64,000 nt of DNA, from the NCBI GenBank assembly GCA_030685235.1, contig MU839139.1, positions 186,001-250,000 on the forward strand. The letters run 5' to 3'. Shown here in pieces: positions 1 through 13,599 of this stretch (its first letter is position 1; each line of letters begins with the position of its first letter). Position numbers and translations under genes: made by a program. Source of the stretch: Copromyces sp. CBS 386.78. Taxonomy: Eukaryota; Ascomycota; Sordariomycetes; Sordariales; Sordariaceae. Below the pieces are notes generated by a model. The model saw only the letters and a list, made by a program, of their open reading frames with translations, had not been told where the DNA came from and ran no database searches.

Positions 1-2960
1 ATAGAAAATTCAATTCTAATATAATTCCTCTTTAATAAATGTATATTATTTTATATTTAATTTAATAAATTAAAGCTATCCCTATCCCTAAGGCTCTCTA
101 TAATTAAATTTGTAATTTATTTAAGGAAAAGATAAAAAAGGGAATTTTCGAAGAAAATTATATTACCTATTAAAATAATTAATTTTTCGTTACTAAGAAG
201 GATAGAAATATACGCCTAATTAATAACATTTAAAAAATTAACCGGATTACTTTAAAAAATATAAATTTACTTCCGGGTTACGAAAAATTTAATAAAAACT
301 TTAGAAATTATAAAATAATTTCTTTATTCGATTTTTTCTCTAATTATAATTAAATCCCTTTCGAAGAGATTAATAGGGATATTACTACCTTCTCAACACC
401 CTTTAGCTACTTTAAAATAACAACCTTACTTTAAAGAAGTATTAATTCTATTGTTTAATTTATAAGGGCAATAACTAAAATACTCTATAACCTAATTCTT
501 AATATTTATTAACTTTATTTTAACGATATTTATATTAAAGGCCCCTAAATAAATTATAATAAGGAGGAGATTAATATAAAGGGAATTAAGAAATATATTT
601 TAAAATACTTAATTAATATCAATAAAATTTTATTTAATATAGAATTAATCGGAAGAATTATTATAATTATTAAGTGTAATTAATATTAAAACGAAATTAT
701 ATTCGTAGGATACTTTTATAGTCCCAACGGGAGATCCCTAAATAAAAATAAGGTTATAAAAATCAATAAGTAGATTTACTACAAATACCGACCAAATAGG
801 AAGGGTAAAGAAATTAAATAGGTTAAAACCTTTATTAAAATTATTAAATACTATAAAATTTAAATTAAAAATTTTAATATTATTATAATCCCCCTTTATA
901 CACTAATAAAAAAGGGAATCGAATAAATTTAAACCGAAAATAAATAATTCGTAATAAAATACTTTTAATACTTTATAACTATTACTCTAATTTTAATAAT
1001 TCTCGTTTATAATAACCCGAAGTATAATATAATTTACTTTATAATTAATATTTCGATCGAAGGATAGGGAATAGTATTAGAATAAATCGGCCCCGATAAT
1101 AAAAAACATCCTTATAAATTCGAAAGCGGGATTTAATCGGAAGTTAAAAAGTAATACAATACTATTAAAAAGGAGCTTTAAAATTTCTTCTATATTTTTA
1201 AACGTTTACGAAAATACTTATTCGGCATTCGCTTTATTATTAAAATAAACGCTATAGTCCTTATATATTAATTTAATAATATTGCTAGTAACGTCCCCAG
1301 TACCTTATTAATAAAATAAATTATATAAATTAAAATTTTCGACTTCGAAATTATATATATTCTTAAAAGTAAAAATATAATTACCAATAATCTATTTCGC
1401 AAACTTTTAAGGCTTTCTAATTTCTACGAAAAGGAATACGAAGTAAATATTAATAATTTTATAAATATATAAATTTATTCTATTTTCATTACTTATACCA
1501 ATACCCTAAAACTTATTTTTAAAGAGAATTAATTAAACCTTTCCTATAAAATTTCTACCTACTTAATAACGTACAAAGTTCCTAACCGCTTGAAGGGATC
1601 TACTTTTAAGCGTTAATTTTATAATAATACTATAAAATACTTCGTTTCCGAAGGAATTCTTTAATTATAACCGACGAATCCCTTATAATTTCTATAGAAG
1701 TTAATTAACGGCCTTACAAAGTATAAACAAATTATATTTTACTATTATAATAAAGTAAATTATTAAAGAAGGGAAGAGATATATTATTATATTACCGAAT
1801 ATTATTATTAGAAGGATATATATATTAATATAAAAGAATTAATCCGCTTTTATTTAATTTATTAAAAATATAATCCTAAAAAGTTCGAAAATAAATACTA
1901 ATAAATATTTCCTAATATTTAATTTATAGGAAAGTAAATTTTTAATATTTAATTTATATTTAGCATAAATAGAAAGAAAGTACTTTTATTAAAAATTAGA
2001 AATAATTTTATTAGTTACGTAAAAATTACTATTTTATTTAATACTAAAATAAAGAACGTTTAGAGGTTCTTTAAATTAATTTTTTTCCGCTAGGGATTTC
2101 TTATTTCTATTTTAATAAACGGTAACTTAGAATTTATAAGAATATTTAAAAAAGTAATTAATTTACTAGGGATTTTAAAGTCTATTATTACCCCCTATAA
2201 TTCGAGGATAAATAAATTAAATAAATAAAGATATTCGATTATTATTATTTCCTTAATTAAAATTATTAACGGGAATAACGCTAATTAAAAGACGTATTTA
2301 CCCTATATTCTCTTTACCAACTATACAATAATAAAAGGTAATTATAAATATATTCCTTTTTAATTTACTTATAATTATAACCCGATTACCCCTATTAAAT
2401 TTAATTTACCCTTTTAAAGAATAGTAAATTGGGAAAACGATAAAAAACGTATAATAAGAAAGGAATTAATTTCTACCGTAACTGCCATATATATAGATAT
2501 TAAATATTATTTTATTTAAATAGCCGAAAAAAATTATAGTAGTAAGAGAGAAGGTTACTAATTATTATAATAAATATAATTAGCGAAGGATAAAACTTCT
2601 AAATAATTAAATCGAAGAAGGAAATTTAATATTAATTTACAATAATATCCGACGTATTAATATAAATTCTAATAAAAACTTAATTCATTAGTAGAGAGGT
2701 CCGTATTATATCCGCCGAATTTTAAGCAATATTTATTATATTAAGACTTTTAATAGTATAGAAATTAATAAGCTAATTAATTCTTAAAAAATTAAAAAAT
2801 TTATTATAAGGGACAGTATAATATTAATAGTAAACGAGCCCGAAGCTTTATTAAATTAGATTAATTTCGAAGGAAAATAAGGAAATTTTAAATTGCCTAA
2901 TAACAGAATAATATTAAAGGAAATAAAATAGCGAAATTTAAGTACCGGCCTAAACGAAGA
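1..2960 (+). pseudogene. RIPed Ty3/Gypsy pol remnant: RT, RNase H, integrase (cut by window edge)
   Basis: Reading the plus strand through RIP-type stops gives a continuous retroelement pol. The RT palm motif YxDD reads Y-F-N-D at 516-527, followed by the thumb and connection region. RNase H lies near 1,000-1,430 and contains DASIEG-like and NxxSRKL-like blocks. The integrase zinc-binding region is near 1,740-1,880, where the C-X2-C pair reads Tyr-Leu-Ile-Tyr. The integrase core is near 2,080-2,500 (NPEFVG-like, then a TPYNSR block). The C-terminal block starting GPYYIRRIL begins near 2,695. Order and motifs are those of the Ty3/Gypsy pol found in filamentous fungi. Gag, protease and the 5' LTR would lie left of the window. 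The frame has many TAA/TAG codons and no functional ORF remains. Family assignment is solid; the end at about 2,960 is approximate. Confidence 0.85.
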
Positions 2961-3099
2961 AAAAATAATATTTAAATTATAATAGATAATAAAATTTCGT
3001 ACTAAAATATAAAGGGTAAAAGCGGCAAAATAGAATTAGCGCTTAAAAATCCCCCTACTGAATATTAAATTACTAGGCAATTAGGAAAAAATAAACCCT

Positions 3100-3117
3100 A
3101 AAAAAAAGGAGGAAGAA
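3100..3117 (+). other. purine run, candidate polypurine tract
   Basis: An uninterrupted purine run (eight A, then GGAGGAAGAA) lies just downstream of the integrase C-terminus of the plus-strand Gypsy remnant. This is where a polypurine tract preceding a 3' LTR is expected. No matching second LTR is in the window, so the LTR itself cannot be delimited. Confidence 0.35.
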
Positions 3118-5857
3118 TTTTAGTAAAGGAACGGATTCCGAATATAATATGAAACTTAACCTTATAAAACGCTATAGACAATAAAGAAATCCGTACTCCA
3201 ATTAAAATTTTTAATTTAATATTTTTTATTTTTTTTTATTTTTTTTTATTTTTTCTTTTTATTTTCTGCCTTTTCCCTCCCCAATTTACTCTCTATCCCT
3301 ATATATTAAAGATATATCCTTTTATTTCTTCCCCCCCTACTATTTTAATTTAAATTTATATCTTTTTATTTATTTATTTTATTTTTTTCGTTTAAAAGTT
3401 CGAATAAAAGGAAATCCTCGCTAATTCTATAATACAAATAATCCTAATTTATTTCTAGCCCTAATATATTAAAGGCCTTTAAAGAATTATAAATTTAAAT
3501 AAAAATAAATTTAAAATATATAATTAAAAAACTAGTATATTATTTAAATATAATTACTATTGTTAATTTAAAGAGTAACCTATTTTATAAGGCTCTAAAA
3601 GGGAGGAGATCTATCTAGACCACCCTTTTAAAGGAAAATTCTTCCTAAAGAAGACTTATTTTTTCGTTAATTATTACTATATTTAAAAACCGCCTTTAAG
3701 GCTACCTTATCCGTACCACTAGTACTCTAACTAAATAAATACTTTCTTATACTCTTTAATTAAATATAATATAAACTTCGCTACCTACGAAGGTAATCCA
3801 AGCTATTAGAACTAAAGATTATTACTAAGGGCCACCTAAAACTATTGGAAAGACTATTTAAATATTAAAAGATCTTACCTTTTTAATTGAATAATTTATT
3901 ACCAATTACCCTACTAAGAAGTTTTAAACTAAGGGAAAAGAAATACCCAATCTCCTACTACTTCTCCTAAAGAAAACGATACCTCTAGGCTATTTAGAAT
4001 TATTATCAACTACTAGGACAATATAATAAAACGCTAATACCTAGCGAAGGAAACGACGCAATCTACTTCCTTAGCTTTCTATATTATTTAAGACCACTAA
4101 AATCCAGGGCCGTTTAATTAAATATAAATTACTAGGGACCGATTTCTAATCTCTACCTACAAGACCGCTCTCGACTACTCCGTTGCCGACGATCTATATA
4201 CGTAGAGCTAAGCGTTAGAACGACAAAACACCAGCAAGGCCATCTAAATGAATAATACCCTCTAGTAGCCAATTCGCCATAAATTACCTCCCGGCGTCCA
4301 AGAGGAAATCTCCACCCCTAGAGTATAATACCCGCGAAGGACAGCAGCTTTACTCCCGCTCATTAAATACGTTTACGTTTTATTGCCCTCTATTCTTATT
4401 ATTTTTACTTCTATCTACTTTTTTCTATTCTTTTTGCTATTTCTATTACTAAAATTTTTATTTTTATATAAAAGCAGCATTCTAAGCTTTAGCCGCTTTC
4501 GAAGGGAAGATACACTACGAAACAAAGAATATTACTATTATATAGAAATCCGCACTAAGAAAAATATATCGAAGAATATATTATATAATATTATTTTTTT
4601 CTCTACTAAATTACCACTACCTTTTCTTATTCCCCCCCCGAAAAATACTAATAGAATACCCTGCCCCGAAATTTTTTCGCAAAATTTCCTCCTCTTTAAA
4701 GACGACCGATAACCCTTATTCTAAATTCGGAACTATTAATTAAAAATATATTAAAGATTATAAAAAGAATGAAAATACTTCCGAATTAATTAATTATTTT
4801 TATTTTTACTAAGCATAACCTCTTCTTTAATTAACATAAATAAAGGAAATAATTTCGTACTTCCGAATTTATTATTAATTTTAATACCCCTAATATTCAA
4901 ACTTTTCCCTTTTAACTCTAAAATTTCCGCTTCGTACCGAATATATTTAAACTATAATAATAATAGTCTTATTCCCTGTGCTACTTATTTATAGCGCCTT
5001 ATTAGCATGGGGTACTTTTCTTAGTTCTCTAGAGGAAACTGTACGGCAATAAGCGCCGTCGGATAAAAACCGCCAGCTCCTTTCAATTACGAATAAATTA
5101 CACCTACTCTATTTCAATTCTATTTATAACAATACTTACTTACCGCCTTAATAAATAAATTACTTCCCTTCTATTACTTTCGATCTAATACTAAAATAAT
5201 CGAAACACCGTTCTCGTACGCCGCTCTTTCCTCTTAAACCGCCTATAATAATCGTCCCTTCCCTATTATTTACCTTTACTCCCACTTCGTTATTATTTTT
5301 AAACTCCTATAATTCTACTAAAATTTATATAAATATAAAGGCCCCTCCTTTCCCTCTATATAAGAACTCCTCCCCGTTACTATCTTTCGAACTTTCCCTT
5401 CTTCCCTGTTTAATTAACTTTTAAAATAGCGTCCTCTTCTACTAACTGCATTCTTAACTATCCTCCCAACTATATATCCAACCCTTTAAACTTTATAATT
5501 CGTATTAACTACAATACTACTAAACGTAATATCGACTTCGTCCGTATAATAGATTCCCTATCCCTTAAATTCGCCCGCTCTCCTACGCCCCCTTCTTCCC
5601 CGGCGCCCGAATTCTAAGCCTTTATCCGGGTATTAACTTCCAACCCCGCTTTTAACCTTCCTCCTAGCCGGTAAATCCTTCTTATCCTTACGCTTACCTC
5701 ACTTTCTTTCCGCTAACTACGTTAATTAGCATCGTCCGTCGCATTCTTTACTTCTACTATAGTTTAAAGTTTGCCGATTACGTTTGTAGCACCCCGTCCT
5801 TTAATATAGCCACGTTCTATACGTTCCTCGCGGAGTATACTTGTTACGTTGATGCTA
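3118..5857. other. RIPed DNA, probably retroelement 3' end and older repeats, not identified
   Basis: No gene recognised. About 3,210-3,420 is low-complexity T-rich sequence with runs of T broken by single A or C. Around 4,020-4,380 the sequence is less AT-rich and one plus frame reads as protein-like apart from RIP-type stops; a stop-free stretch at 4,383-4,712 continues that frame but begins with a hydrophobic run encoded by pyrimidine-rich DNA. No domain matched. A TATATAAG box at about 5,359-5,366 inside pyrimidine-rich sequence looks like a core promoter, perhaps of a decayed LTR. From 5,700 to 5,857 a frame runs up to the Gypsy A insertion point and may continue after 13,580. Confidence 0.4.
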
Positions 5858-6214
5858 TATTACGGGGCAAGGCGAACGTTAAGTATCTATAAAGATATTC
5901 GTAATTATACGAGGAAGAGGAAGCTATCTAGGAGAGCCCTAATAGACATCTATATATAGTAAATATATAGCCCGTACAACCTAGTTATCCTATAGATTAT
6001 CCTATAAATTATCCTATAGGCTGGTATAATTTATATAGCCTTAGTAATAGGGGTAGGCTAATAACCGTAATTAATTAAATATTAAATACGTTTAACTGTA
6101 TTTACTATATTAGGTCTCTATAGCAAATTAAAATATACTATTAACCTAGTAACTATTACTATAATAAAGGTAGCGATATAAAACGGTTAATTAATTATAA
6201 ATAACCTTATAATA
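5858..6214 (-). repeat. 3' LTR of Gypsy copy A
   Basis: 357 bp. On the plus strand it starts TATTACGGGGCAAGG (originally TG) and ends ATAACCTTATAATA (originally ending TGTGACA), giving the TG...CA termini of an LTR. It aligns along its whole length with 13,223-13,579 and with the LTRs of copies B and C. The adjacent internal side, read on the minus strand, is the purine-rich GGCGAGGGAAG, suitable as the polypurine tract. Confidence 0.93.
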
Positions 6215-6389
6215 CTTCCCTCGCCTAAAATACCCGTAGGGTAAAAATACTTCCCTTTTTAATCTCTTCTATAATATTTATTATTTACCCTTTTATATTA
6301 TTTTTACTTTCCTTTTTAGGCCACTACTTTACCCTTTTAATAATATAGTAATTATTACACTACTAATATTATCTTTTCCGGCGGCTAAT

Positions 6390-9300
6390 CTATCCTAGCG
6401 GCCTTCTCTAGAACTTTCTTAATTCTATAACGACGTTTTTTATCCGCGATCTATCGTAGTAGTATTAATATATTTAGGTTATTATTATAAAACTTTTTAA
6501 AATCGTCAATATAATATTCTATATCCTTCTATAATTATTAAATAAAATTATAAGGGTTTCCCTAAACTACCTAATACTTTTATCTATTATTTTCTATATT
6601 AAAATAGTAATCGTCGATAGTTTTATAGAACTATTCAATTATATTTTTAACGTTATTTATTCGTTTTATAATCCGCCCGTTATTTATTCGGATATTTTAA
6701 ATCTTATCTTACTTAAAGATCCTTTAATAATTCTAAAATTTTATTATATTAACGTAGAAAGTACGGCTATACTTTATATTAATAAGGAACTTTAATATAA
6801 CATAGTAATTATTTACTTTTACAATTTCGAAAGGCCCTTCCTATAATAATATAAATTTAATTTGCGGGCGGCCTAATACGAAATTAATTATATTAAATAA
6901 GATTTTATCACTAATATAATATTTTAGCGTATTAAATTATCTCTCGTTAGCGGTTTCTTCGTACCGTATTTAATTACTCCTAATTATAGTAGTAATTTTA
7001 TTTAAAATTATACTAAACTAGTTAATAATTTCGTTAATTTTAAAATACTCCGCCTATTATACTTTAAAAAGCCTTAATAAATATAATTAAATAGGCTTAA
7101 TTCCTATCCAAAGGTAAAAACTATAATTTATGAAGAATAAAAATATACTAATACTATTTAAATATATATTATTACCTATAAACTTTATTAGGGGTAACTA
7201 ATTGACCTAATCGTCTTAAGCCCAATTAATATAAATACGAAGGAAACGCTCTAATTTAGCGTTAATATATTCGGTCTAACTATTAATTTCTTTATAGAAC
7301 CTTCTAAAATTATAAAACGAATTAAATACTATAATTAGAAACGATAATATTTAATAAGTTATAAAGGGTATAAATTTTCTCAATAAATCAATTAACGAAT
7401 TCCTCTATAATTAATATTTCGATTAAAATATAGTATTTTATTTTCGTCAAATAATTTACTACTATAGTAATATATTTATATTTTCGGCCTCCCTAAATGT
7501 AAGGCGTTATAGGAGTAATATAATCGATAGCGATATCCTTCTATAAGGCGAAAAATATTAGTAAAGGCTTTAAAAGCCCCGTTAATATGCGTTATAACGG
7601 CTTCGTTTTTACGTATTAGAAATAGGCTTTATAATAAGATTTAACGGCCTTTTTTATACCTAACTAGTAAAATAAGCGATTAAAGGTAGTAAACGTTTTA
7701 TTCCGGCCTTAATAGTTTATTAATACGGATTTATAATATTTTCGTATAAAATATAATTATAGTACAATATTTTTTAAGTCGACTATAAATATTAAACGTC
7801 GATATATTTTACTATTAATTGCGTAATATTCTATAAAAATTATTTTTCTTATACTTTTTTTTAATACTTTAAATTATATTTAATAATTTTCGTCTATAAA
7901 GGCGGCTATTAAATTATAATAATTAGCGTTAATTAATTTATTTATAAATAATTTTTCTAAGTTAAATTCGTAAACGTAAATATAATTTACGAAAACGGAA
8001 GGGTCGAAAAATATTTTATAGCGGGCTTTTAATTAATCGTCGTTTATATCTTTCGGTATATCTTCTAATTTCTTACTTAGGGTATTAAAACGGACTTAGA
8101 GAATACCCGGCCTATATTTAATAGTAAAATTAAATTTAAATAGGAAATTAAATTACCGTATATACTACGGCATAAGTTTCTTATTCTCCGTAAAGGTTTA
8201 TAAGCCTTTATAGTCGGTTAGGATTTCAAATAGTTTTTAGGCGCCCTACAATTCCGATCCCCATTCTTCTAAAGCTTTAATAATTATAAATAATTCCTTA
8301 TTATAAATATTATAATTATACTTTATAGCGGAATATTTCTATAAAAAATATATGATTAGGTGTAAAATATTTTCGTCGTTATATTAGGATAATATACTAC
8401 TTACGGCCTAATTAGAAATATCGGTTTTAATTACAATTAGGTAGGACTAATTATAAATTCGAAGGATAGGACCTATAGTAAAAATTTTCTTTAATTCTTT
8501 AAAAATTCTTTAATAATCTTCTATCTAACGTTATTCAACTAATTTCTTCGTAAAATCATATAGTAGAATAATTATAATCGAAAAATATTAAATAAAACGT
8601 TAATAAAAATTTATAAATCCTAAAAACCTTTAGAATTAGCGTTGTAATTGCGGAGCCTCCTATTTAATAATAGCTTTTACTTTCGTAAGGTCTATTTTTA
8701 TACCCCTTAGTATAATAAAAAAACCTAAGTATTTCGTACAAGTAATATCGAATTCGTATTTATCGATATCTAATTAAAAATTAGTATTAATTATTCTTTT
8801 AAAGACTTTATCTATATAGGCGGTATACTCCTTTACGTTTTTAGAGTAGATAAAGATATTATTTAAATATACTATTATATAAATATTTAAAATATTATAT
8901 AATATATTATTAATATAATTCTAGAACGTACTAAATACGCCCTAAAGGTTAAAAGGAAGGATTAATAATTCGTAGAAACCGAAACGTATAATAAAAGCGG
9001 TTAATTATTCGTAGCCTTCCTAAATACGGATTTAGTTAAAAGCGGCGATAATATTTAATTTAATAAAGATTTTAGTGCGGTAAATAATATTAAAAATTTC
9101 TTTAATTAATAGAAGCGGGTATTATATTTTAAATATAATATTATTAATATTATAATAATTAATATAAATATAAATACCCCTATCGGGCTTATTTATAAAG
9201 AGTAAAGGTAAGGTTACTTAGGACTAAGAAGGTCTAATAAAACCGTTTTCTAATTAATTATCGATCCATTTCTTAACGATAGCTATTTCTATAGGTAAAA

Positions 9301-12300
9301 CCGGTCGGTAGCGGGCATTTAACAGCTTTTCCCTTGGCGTAAACTCGATTTTGTAGTTATATATTTAATAGGGCGGAAATTTATTCGCTTTCTTAATATA
9401 AAAAATATTAATTCTTTTCTAATATTTATATAGGAATTTAAATTTAATTTCTTTATTAGTTTTTAGAAGCCGGTCAATTTTTTTATAGAATATTAATATA
9501 TCTTCTTCCGTAATTTTTATAATAATAGCCTTATATATAAGTACGTTTATATTTAAATCGCCTATAAAAATAGTAGTTCGGGCGATTTTAACGGCTATTA
9601 ATTTTTTTTAATCTATATCCCTTATATACGTATTAATAAATTTATAAAAATATTTTAGGAGGCGGTCCTTATACTACTTACCTTTATTATTTATAATATT
9701 TTAAATTATTTTTTTAATAAAGTCGTTATAAATATTAATTTTATAGAAGGTAGCTAATCAGCAGATTTCCGTATAATTTGTAAGGTAAGGTTGTAAATCG
9801 TACGTTTCGTATAGGAAATTAAAGGCGGTAGCGTTAATATTATATATATCTTAAACGTTAATTCGTGTTTCGATTATTTTAAACTGTTTCGTAATTAAAT
9901 AAACGGTGCCGGGGGAATTCTTTACGCTTTTTACTTTTCTATAAGGCGGCGTAAGTATAAAAAGTTCTACTACCTATCTTAATATATTATAGTTTAATAA
10001 GACTACGTTTTTAATAAATCTTTTAATAAAAAGTTTAAAATAGTGTAAAAAGAGGTCGCAACGGTGTAATTACGCCCCTTATTTTAAATAAAAATTCTTA
10101 TTAGCTTTATAAAATTTATAAAGATTATAAGCCTTACCCCTAAAATAATTTTCGTAAAGTTCGCAATAGGGGGCTAGAATAGAAATAAAGTCGTTTTTTA
10201 ATAATAATTTTAATATTTAAATATCGCCGTACTCCAATCTATTATAAAGGATACGGTCCTAGAACCGTAATAGCCTTAATATATTTTAATAAAGCTCCTA
10301 TTAGTATAGGAGCGGTATAGAATTAGAATTGGCCTTTAATAATAATTCTAAACTTTAATAATAATAATTTACCCTATTAGTAATTTTATTAATATTTTTA
10401 TCGGTAATCCCGGAGTAGTATTCTAAATTCTAAAATTCTCTTAAAGTCTAATAATAATAATTTATTCTACTAATAGTCCTATTGATATTCCTATTAGTAA
10501 TTCCGGGGTAGTATTCTAAATTCTAAAAAAATTTTAAATTTTAATAAAATAATAATTAATCCCCTAAAATCTAATATTCTATTGGACTCTAGCGAGGTAA
10601 TAGTTTTAGCGGTTGAATATCGCTATATATAAATCCCTCTATAGGGATTAGGTATTAATCCTTTAAAATTTAATATTCTAATAGATTTTAATAAGGTAAT
10701 AGCTTTGGCGGCTAAATATTACTACGTATAAGTCCTTCCGTAGGGATTAAAATTGAACGATTTATTAAATTGCCTTTTATTCGGCCAATATAATTATTTA
10801 TCTTAAGTAAAAGCCTTAATATCTTTAGGATATTTAATAATATTCTTTTATTCTATTCGTTTACTATCGCTATATAAAATTAATAATATAAATTGCTAAA
10901 AGAGCGGTTCTATATATTAAGGGCGTTCCATAAGGAAATAGGGAGATCCAATAGGAAGTATCAATCAGTATACCAATTAATAAACTAAACCTTCCCTTTT
11001 ATTTAAAAAATATACGGCTCGTATTTCCTAAATTAAAGTAATCTTAAAATAATAGGGTAATTAAAGGAAATATTATAAATTAAGAATATAATATTTTCTA
11101 AATAATAATTAATGTAAAGGTTCGCTATAAGTCCTTTAATAATAAACCTTTTTATAATACTATTAACGAAAATTAATTTCTTAAATTTGAAGAATTTAAA
11201 TATAGCGAATCCGTTTTTCCTTACAAAAGAACGGTTAATAAAAATAAATATTATATAACCGCTATTAACAAGAATTATATAATAAATTTTATATAGTCCG
11301 AAGGATAAATAAAAGGAAAGGAATAATAAATTTTAATGGAAATTATTTAATAAATTAATAATAATTATTTCTAAATTTTTGAACAATTCCTTCCTTCTTC
11401 CTATAAACCTTTTTCGCCCTTATAAATAAATATTTATAGGGTTTAATTATTTCTTTAATTATTGCCTACATTATTATAGAAGTTTATATTATTATTATAT
11501 CCTCATTAGCCGGCCGCCGGGGGGTTAATATTAGTATTACTATTATTATTAGCGTTCCTAGTATTTTAATTAGAGCTTCCGCCTCCCTAGTTTCCTCTAC
11601 CTTTTTTTCGGCTACTTCGGCCTCCTCTATTACCTCTTCGGCCCCCTTTATTACTAGTTTAAGGGTTGCGATCGCCGTAATTAATACTATTACGGCAATT
11701 CCTTATAATATACCCTTCTTTTCCATATTTACAATATAAATTATTTTTATTCCAATATTTAATAATATTACTATAAATAGTATGTAAAATATAAATAGCA
11801 TTAAAGTCTATAATATTACCTCTTTTATTAATAATCTTTCCTAAATTATTATTAGAATTCGAATTAAAAATCTTACCGGTAGCGGATTTAAACCTATAGT
11901 CGTCGTCTTCAATATTACATACGAAATCGCAATAGAATAATAATTATTTTTTAAAATTATTTTCGGCGGGGAAGGTTCGTTAATAAATAAAGCAAATACG
12001 GAATTTTTAGGAAATTTTATTCCGTAGGTAGTATACTTTTATAACGTTATTTAAACTATAACGGTTAGTAGTTTTAATATATTCTATTTCGAAGTCGGCG
12101 AAGAAATAATTTTTTTATTTAAATTCGTTAAATTTACGGGCGGTATTTAAACGTAAATTTATATTATTATAACGGGTATTTAAGAAGGATAAGAATTCGA
12201 TATTTATTTTCTATTACTAAACTTCGGAATTATTAAGGTTTATAAAGATTTTCTAAATATCTTTATTAATTAAAATAATTACTTTAAAATTAAGTAAATA

Positions 12301-13130
12301 ATTTACGGAAACAATTTTAATCCTTTCGTCGGAGAATTTAATAATATTTAAGGTCTAAATAGAAAGGATATAACCCTACTATATTAAATACGCCTTATTA
12401 TATTTAATATAATCCTTCTAAATAGCCGTAAAAAGTTTAAAGTCCGGGAGGAGCGGCTTCTAGTACCTTACTATACTTATACTACCGTTTATAATAATTT
12501 AAACGGTATAATTTTACTAATTTACAGCGAGAATAGCTTGCGCTTCCTAGGCGAGGCTTCGTATATTATTAAATTCGGTATAAATTTAATAAAATTTTTC
12601 TTAAATTTAGTAAAAGTCCTTTAAAATTTATTTATATTCGTTAAAAATATTAATATATTATTCTTTCTTAAATTGGAATTTAGATTAAAAATTCTAAAAT
12701 TCTTTAATAATAATAATAAAATAATAATCGAATACCTTAATTATTCGGGTAATAGGGTTAATAATTATTTGAAATACTCTTCCTTCGGTTAGGCCGAAGG
12801 AGTTAATAAAAGTACTATTGTAAATAAGTTTAACCTTCGCTAAATATTAAGTAATAATTATAATAAGAATTATAATTATATTAATACGAAGGAAGCCGTT
12901 TAAAGCTATTAAATAGATTTCTTTGTTAGTAGGGGGGTTAGAATTCTCTATTAGTATTTTTAAGCTTTCCAGCTCGTTAATATAATCTAGTATGTTAGGT
13001 ACTTTAATATCGTTATTTATAATATATTTTAATAATTAGGCTTATTACGGGGTATTTAGGAAGATACCTTCGTTTATAATAATATTATTGTTACTTAGAA
13101 TTATAAATTCGGGCTTTCGTAGCCTCCTAT
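6390..13130 (-). pseudogene. Gypsy copy A gag-pol polyprotein, RIP-inactivated
   Basis: Read on the minus strand, order gag (about 13,130-11,700), protease (about 11,400-11,000), RT (about 9,400-8,600), RNase H (about 8,500-8,000), integrase and C-terminal tail (about 7,700-6,390). The RT motif YLDDIFIYS reads Y-L-N-N at 8,857-8,868, so both catalytic Asp codons were hit by RIP. A K-Y-L-G-F-type block follows, as usual in Gypsy RT. The tail has the GPFEIVK-like integrase C-terminal fold followed by a Lys/Arg-rich end. No CCHC knuckle could be seen in gag. Many in-frame TAA/TAG codons and deletions make it non-functional. The part-by-part boundaries are estimates. Confidence 0.85.
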
Positions 13131-13222
13131 TCTCTAGCGATTAGTAGCGTCGCTTAGTTATATTAAATAATATACGTTTAAAAAAATATACGTTCGTAGC
13201 GTAATAATTAGGTATAATTAAT

Positions 13223-13579
13223 TATTACGGGGTAAGGCGAACGTTAAGTATTTATAAAAATATTCGTAATTGTACGAAGAAGAGGAAATTATTTAGGGGA
13301 GCCCTAATAGTTATTTATATATAGTAAATATATAGCCCGTATAGCCTAATTATCCTATAAATTATCCTATAGATTATCTTATAGGTTGGTATAATTTATA
13401 TAGCTTTGGCGATAGGGGTAGGCTAATAACTGTAACTAATTAGATATTAAATGCGTTTAGCTATATTTACTATATTAAATCTCTATAGCTAATTAGAGTA
13501 TATTATTAACCCGGCAATTATTACCGTAGTGAAGGTAGCGATATAGGACGGTTAGTTAGTCATAGATAACCTTGTGATA
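13223..13579 (-). repeat. 5' LTR of Gypsy copy A
   Basis: 357 bp, partner of the LTR at 5,858-6,214. It is less mutated at its right end, where the original TGTGA is still visible before the RIP-altered terminus. It is followed by the TATTA flank that matches TGCTA on the other side of the element. Confidence 0.93.
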
Positions 13580-13599
13580 TATTAAAAGTAAGTTTCCTC

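Larger units (their letters stand above)
5858..13579 (-). mobile_element. Ty3/Gypsy LTR retrotransposon, copy A (full length, RIPed)
   Basis: Complete element of 7,722 bp bounded by two direct 357-bp LTRs. The 5-bp flanks are TGCTA on the left and TATTA on the right, identical once C-to-T and G-to-A changes are allowed, so they are a target-site duplication. Coding sequence is on the minus strand, which makes the right LTR the 5' LTR. Copies B (21,385-29,829) and C (47,157-54,983) are the same family in the same orientation. Compared with them, copy A has small internal deletions, for example about 45 bp near 7,300 and about 18 bp near 7,930. It sits inside older RIPed DNA whose right side is the LINE. 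Confidence 0.93.
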
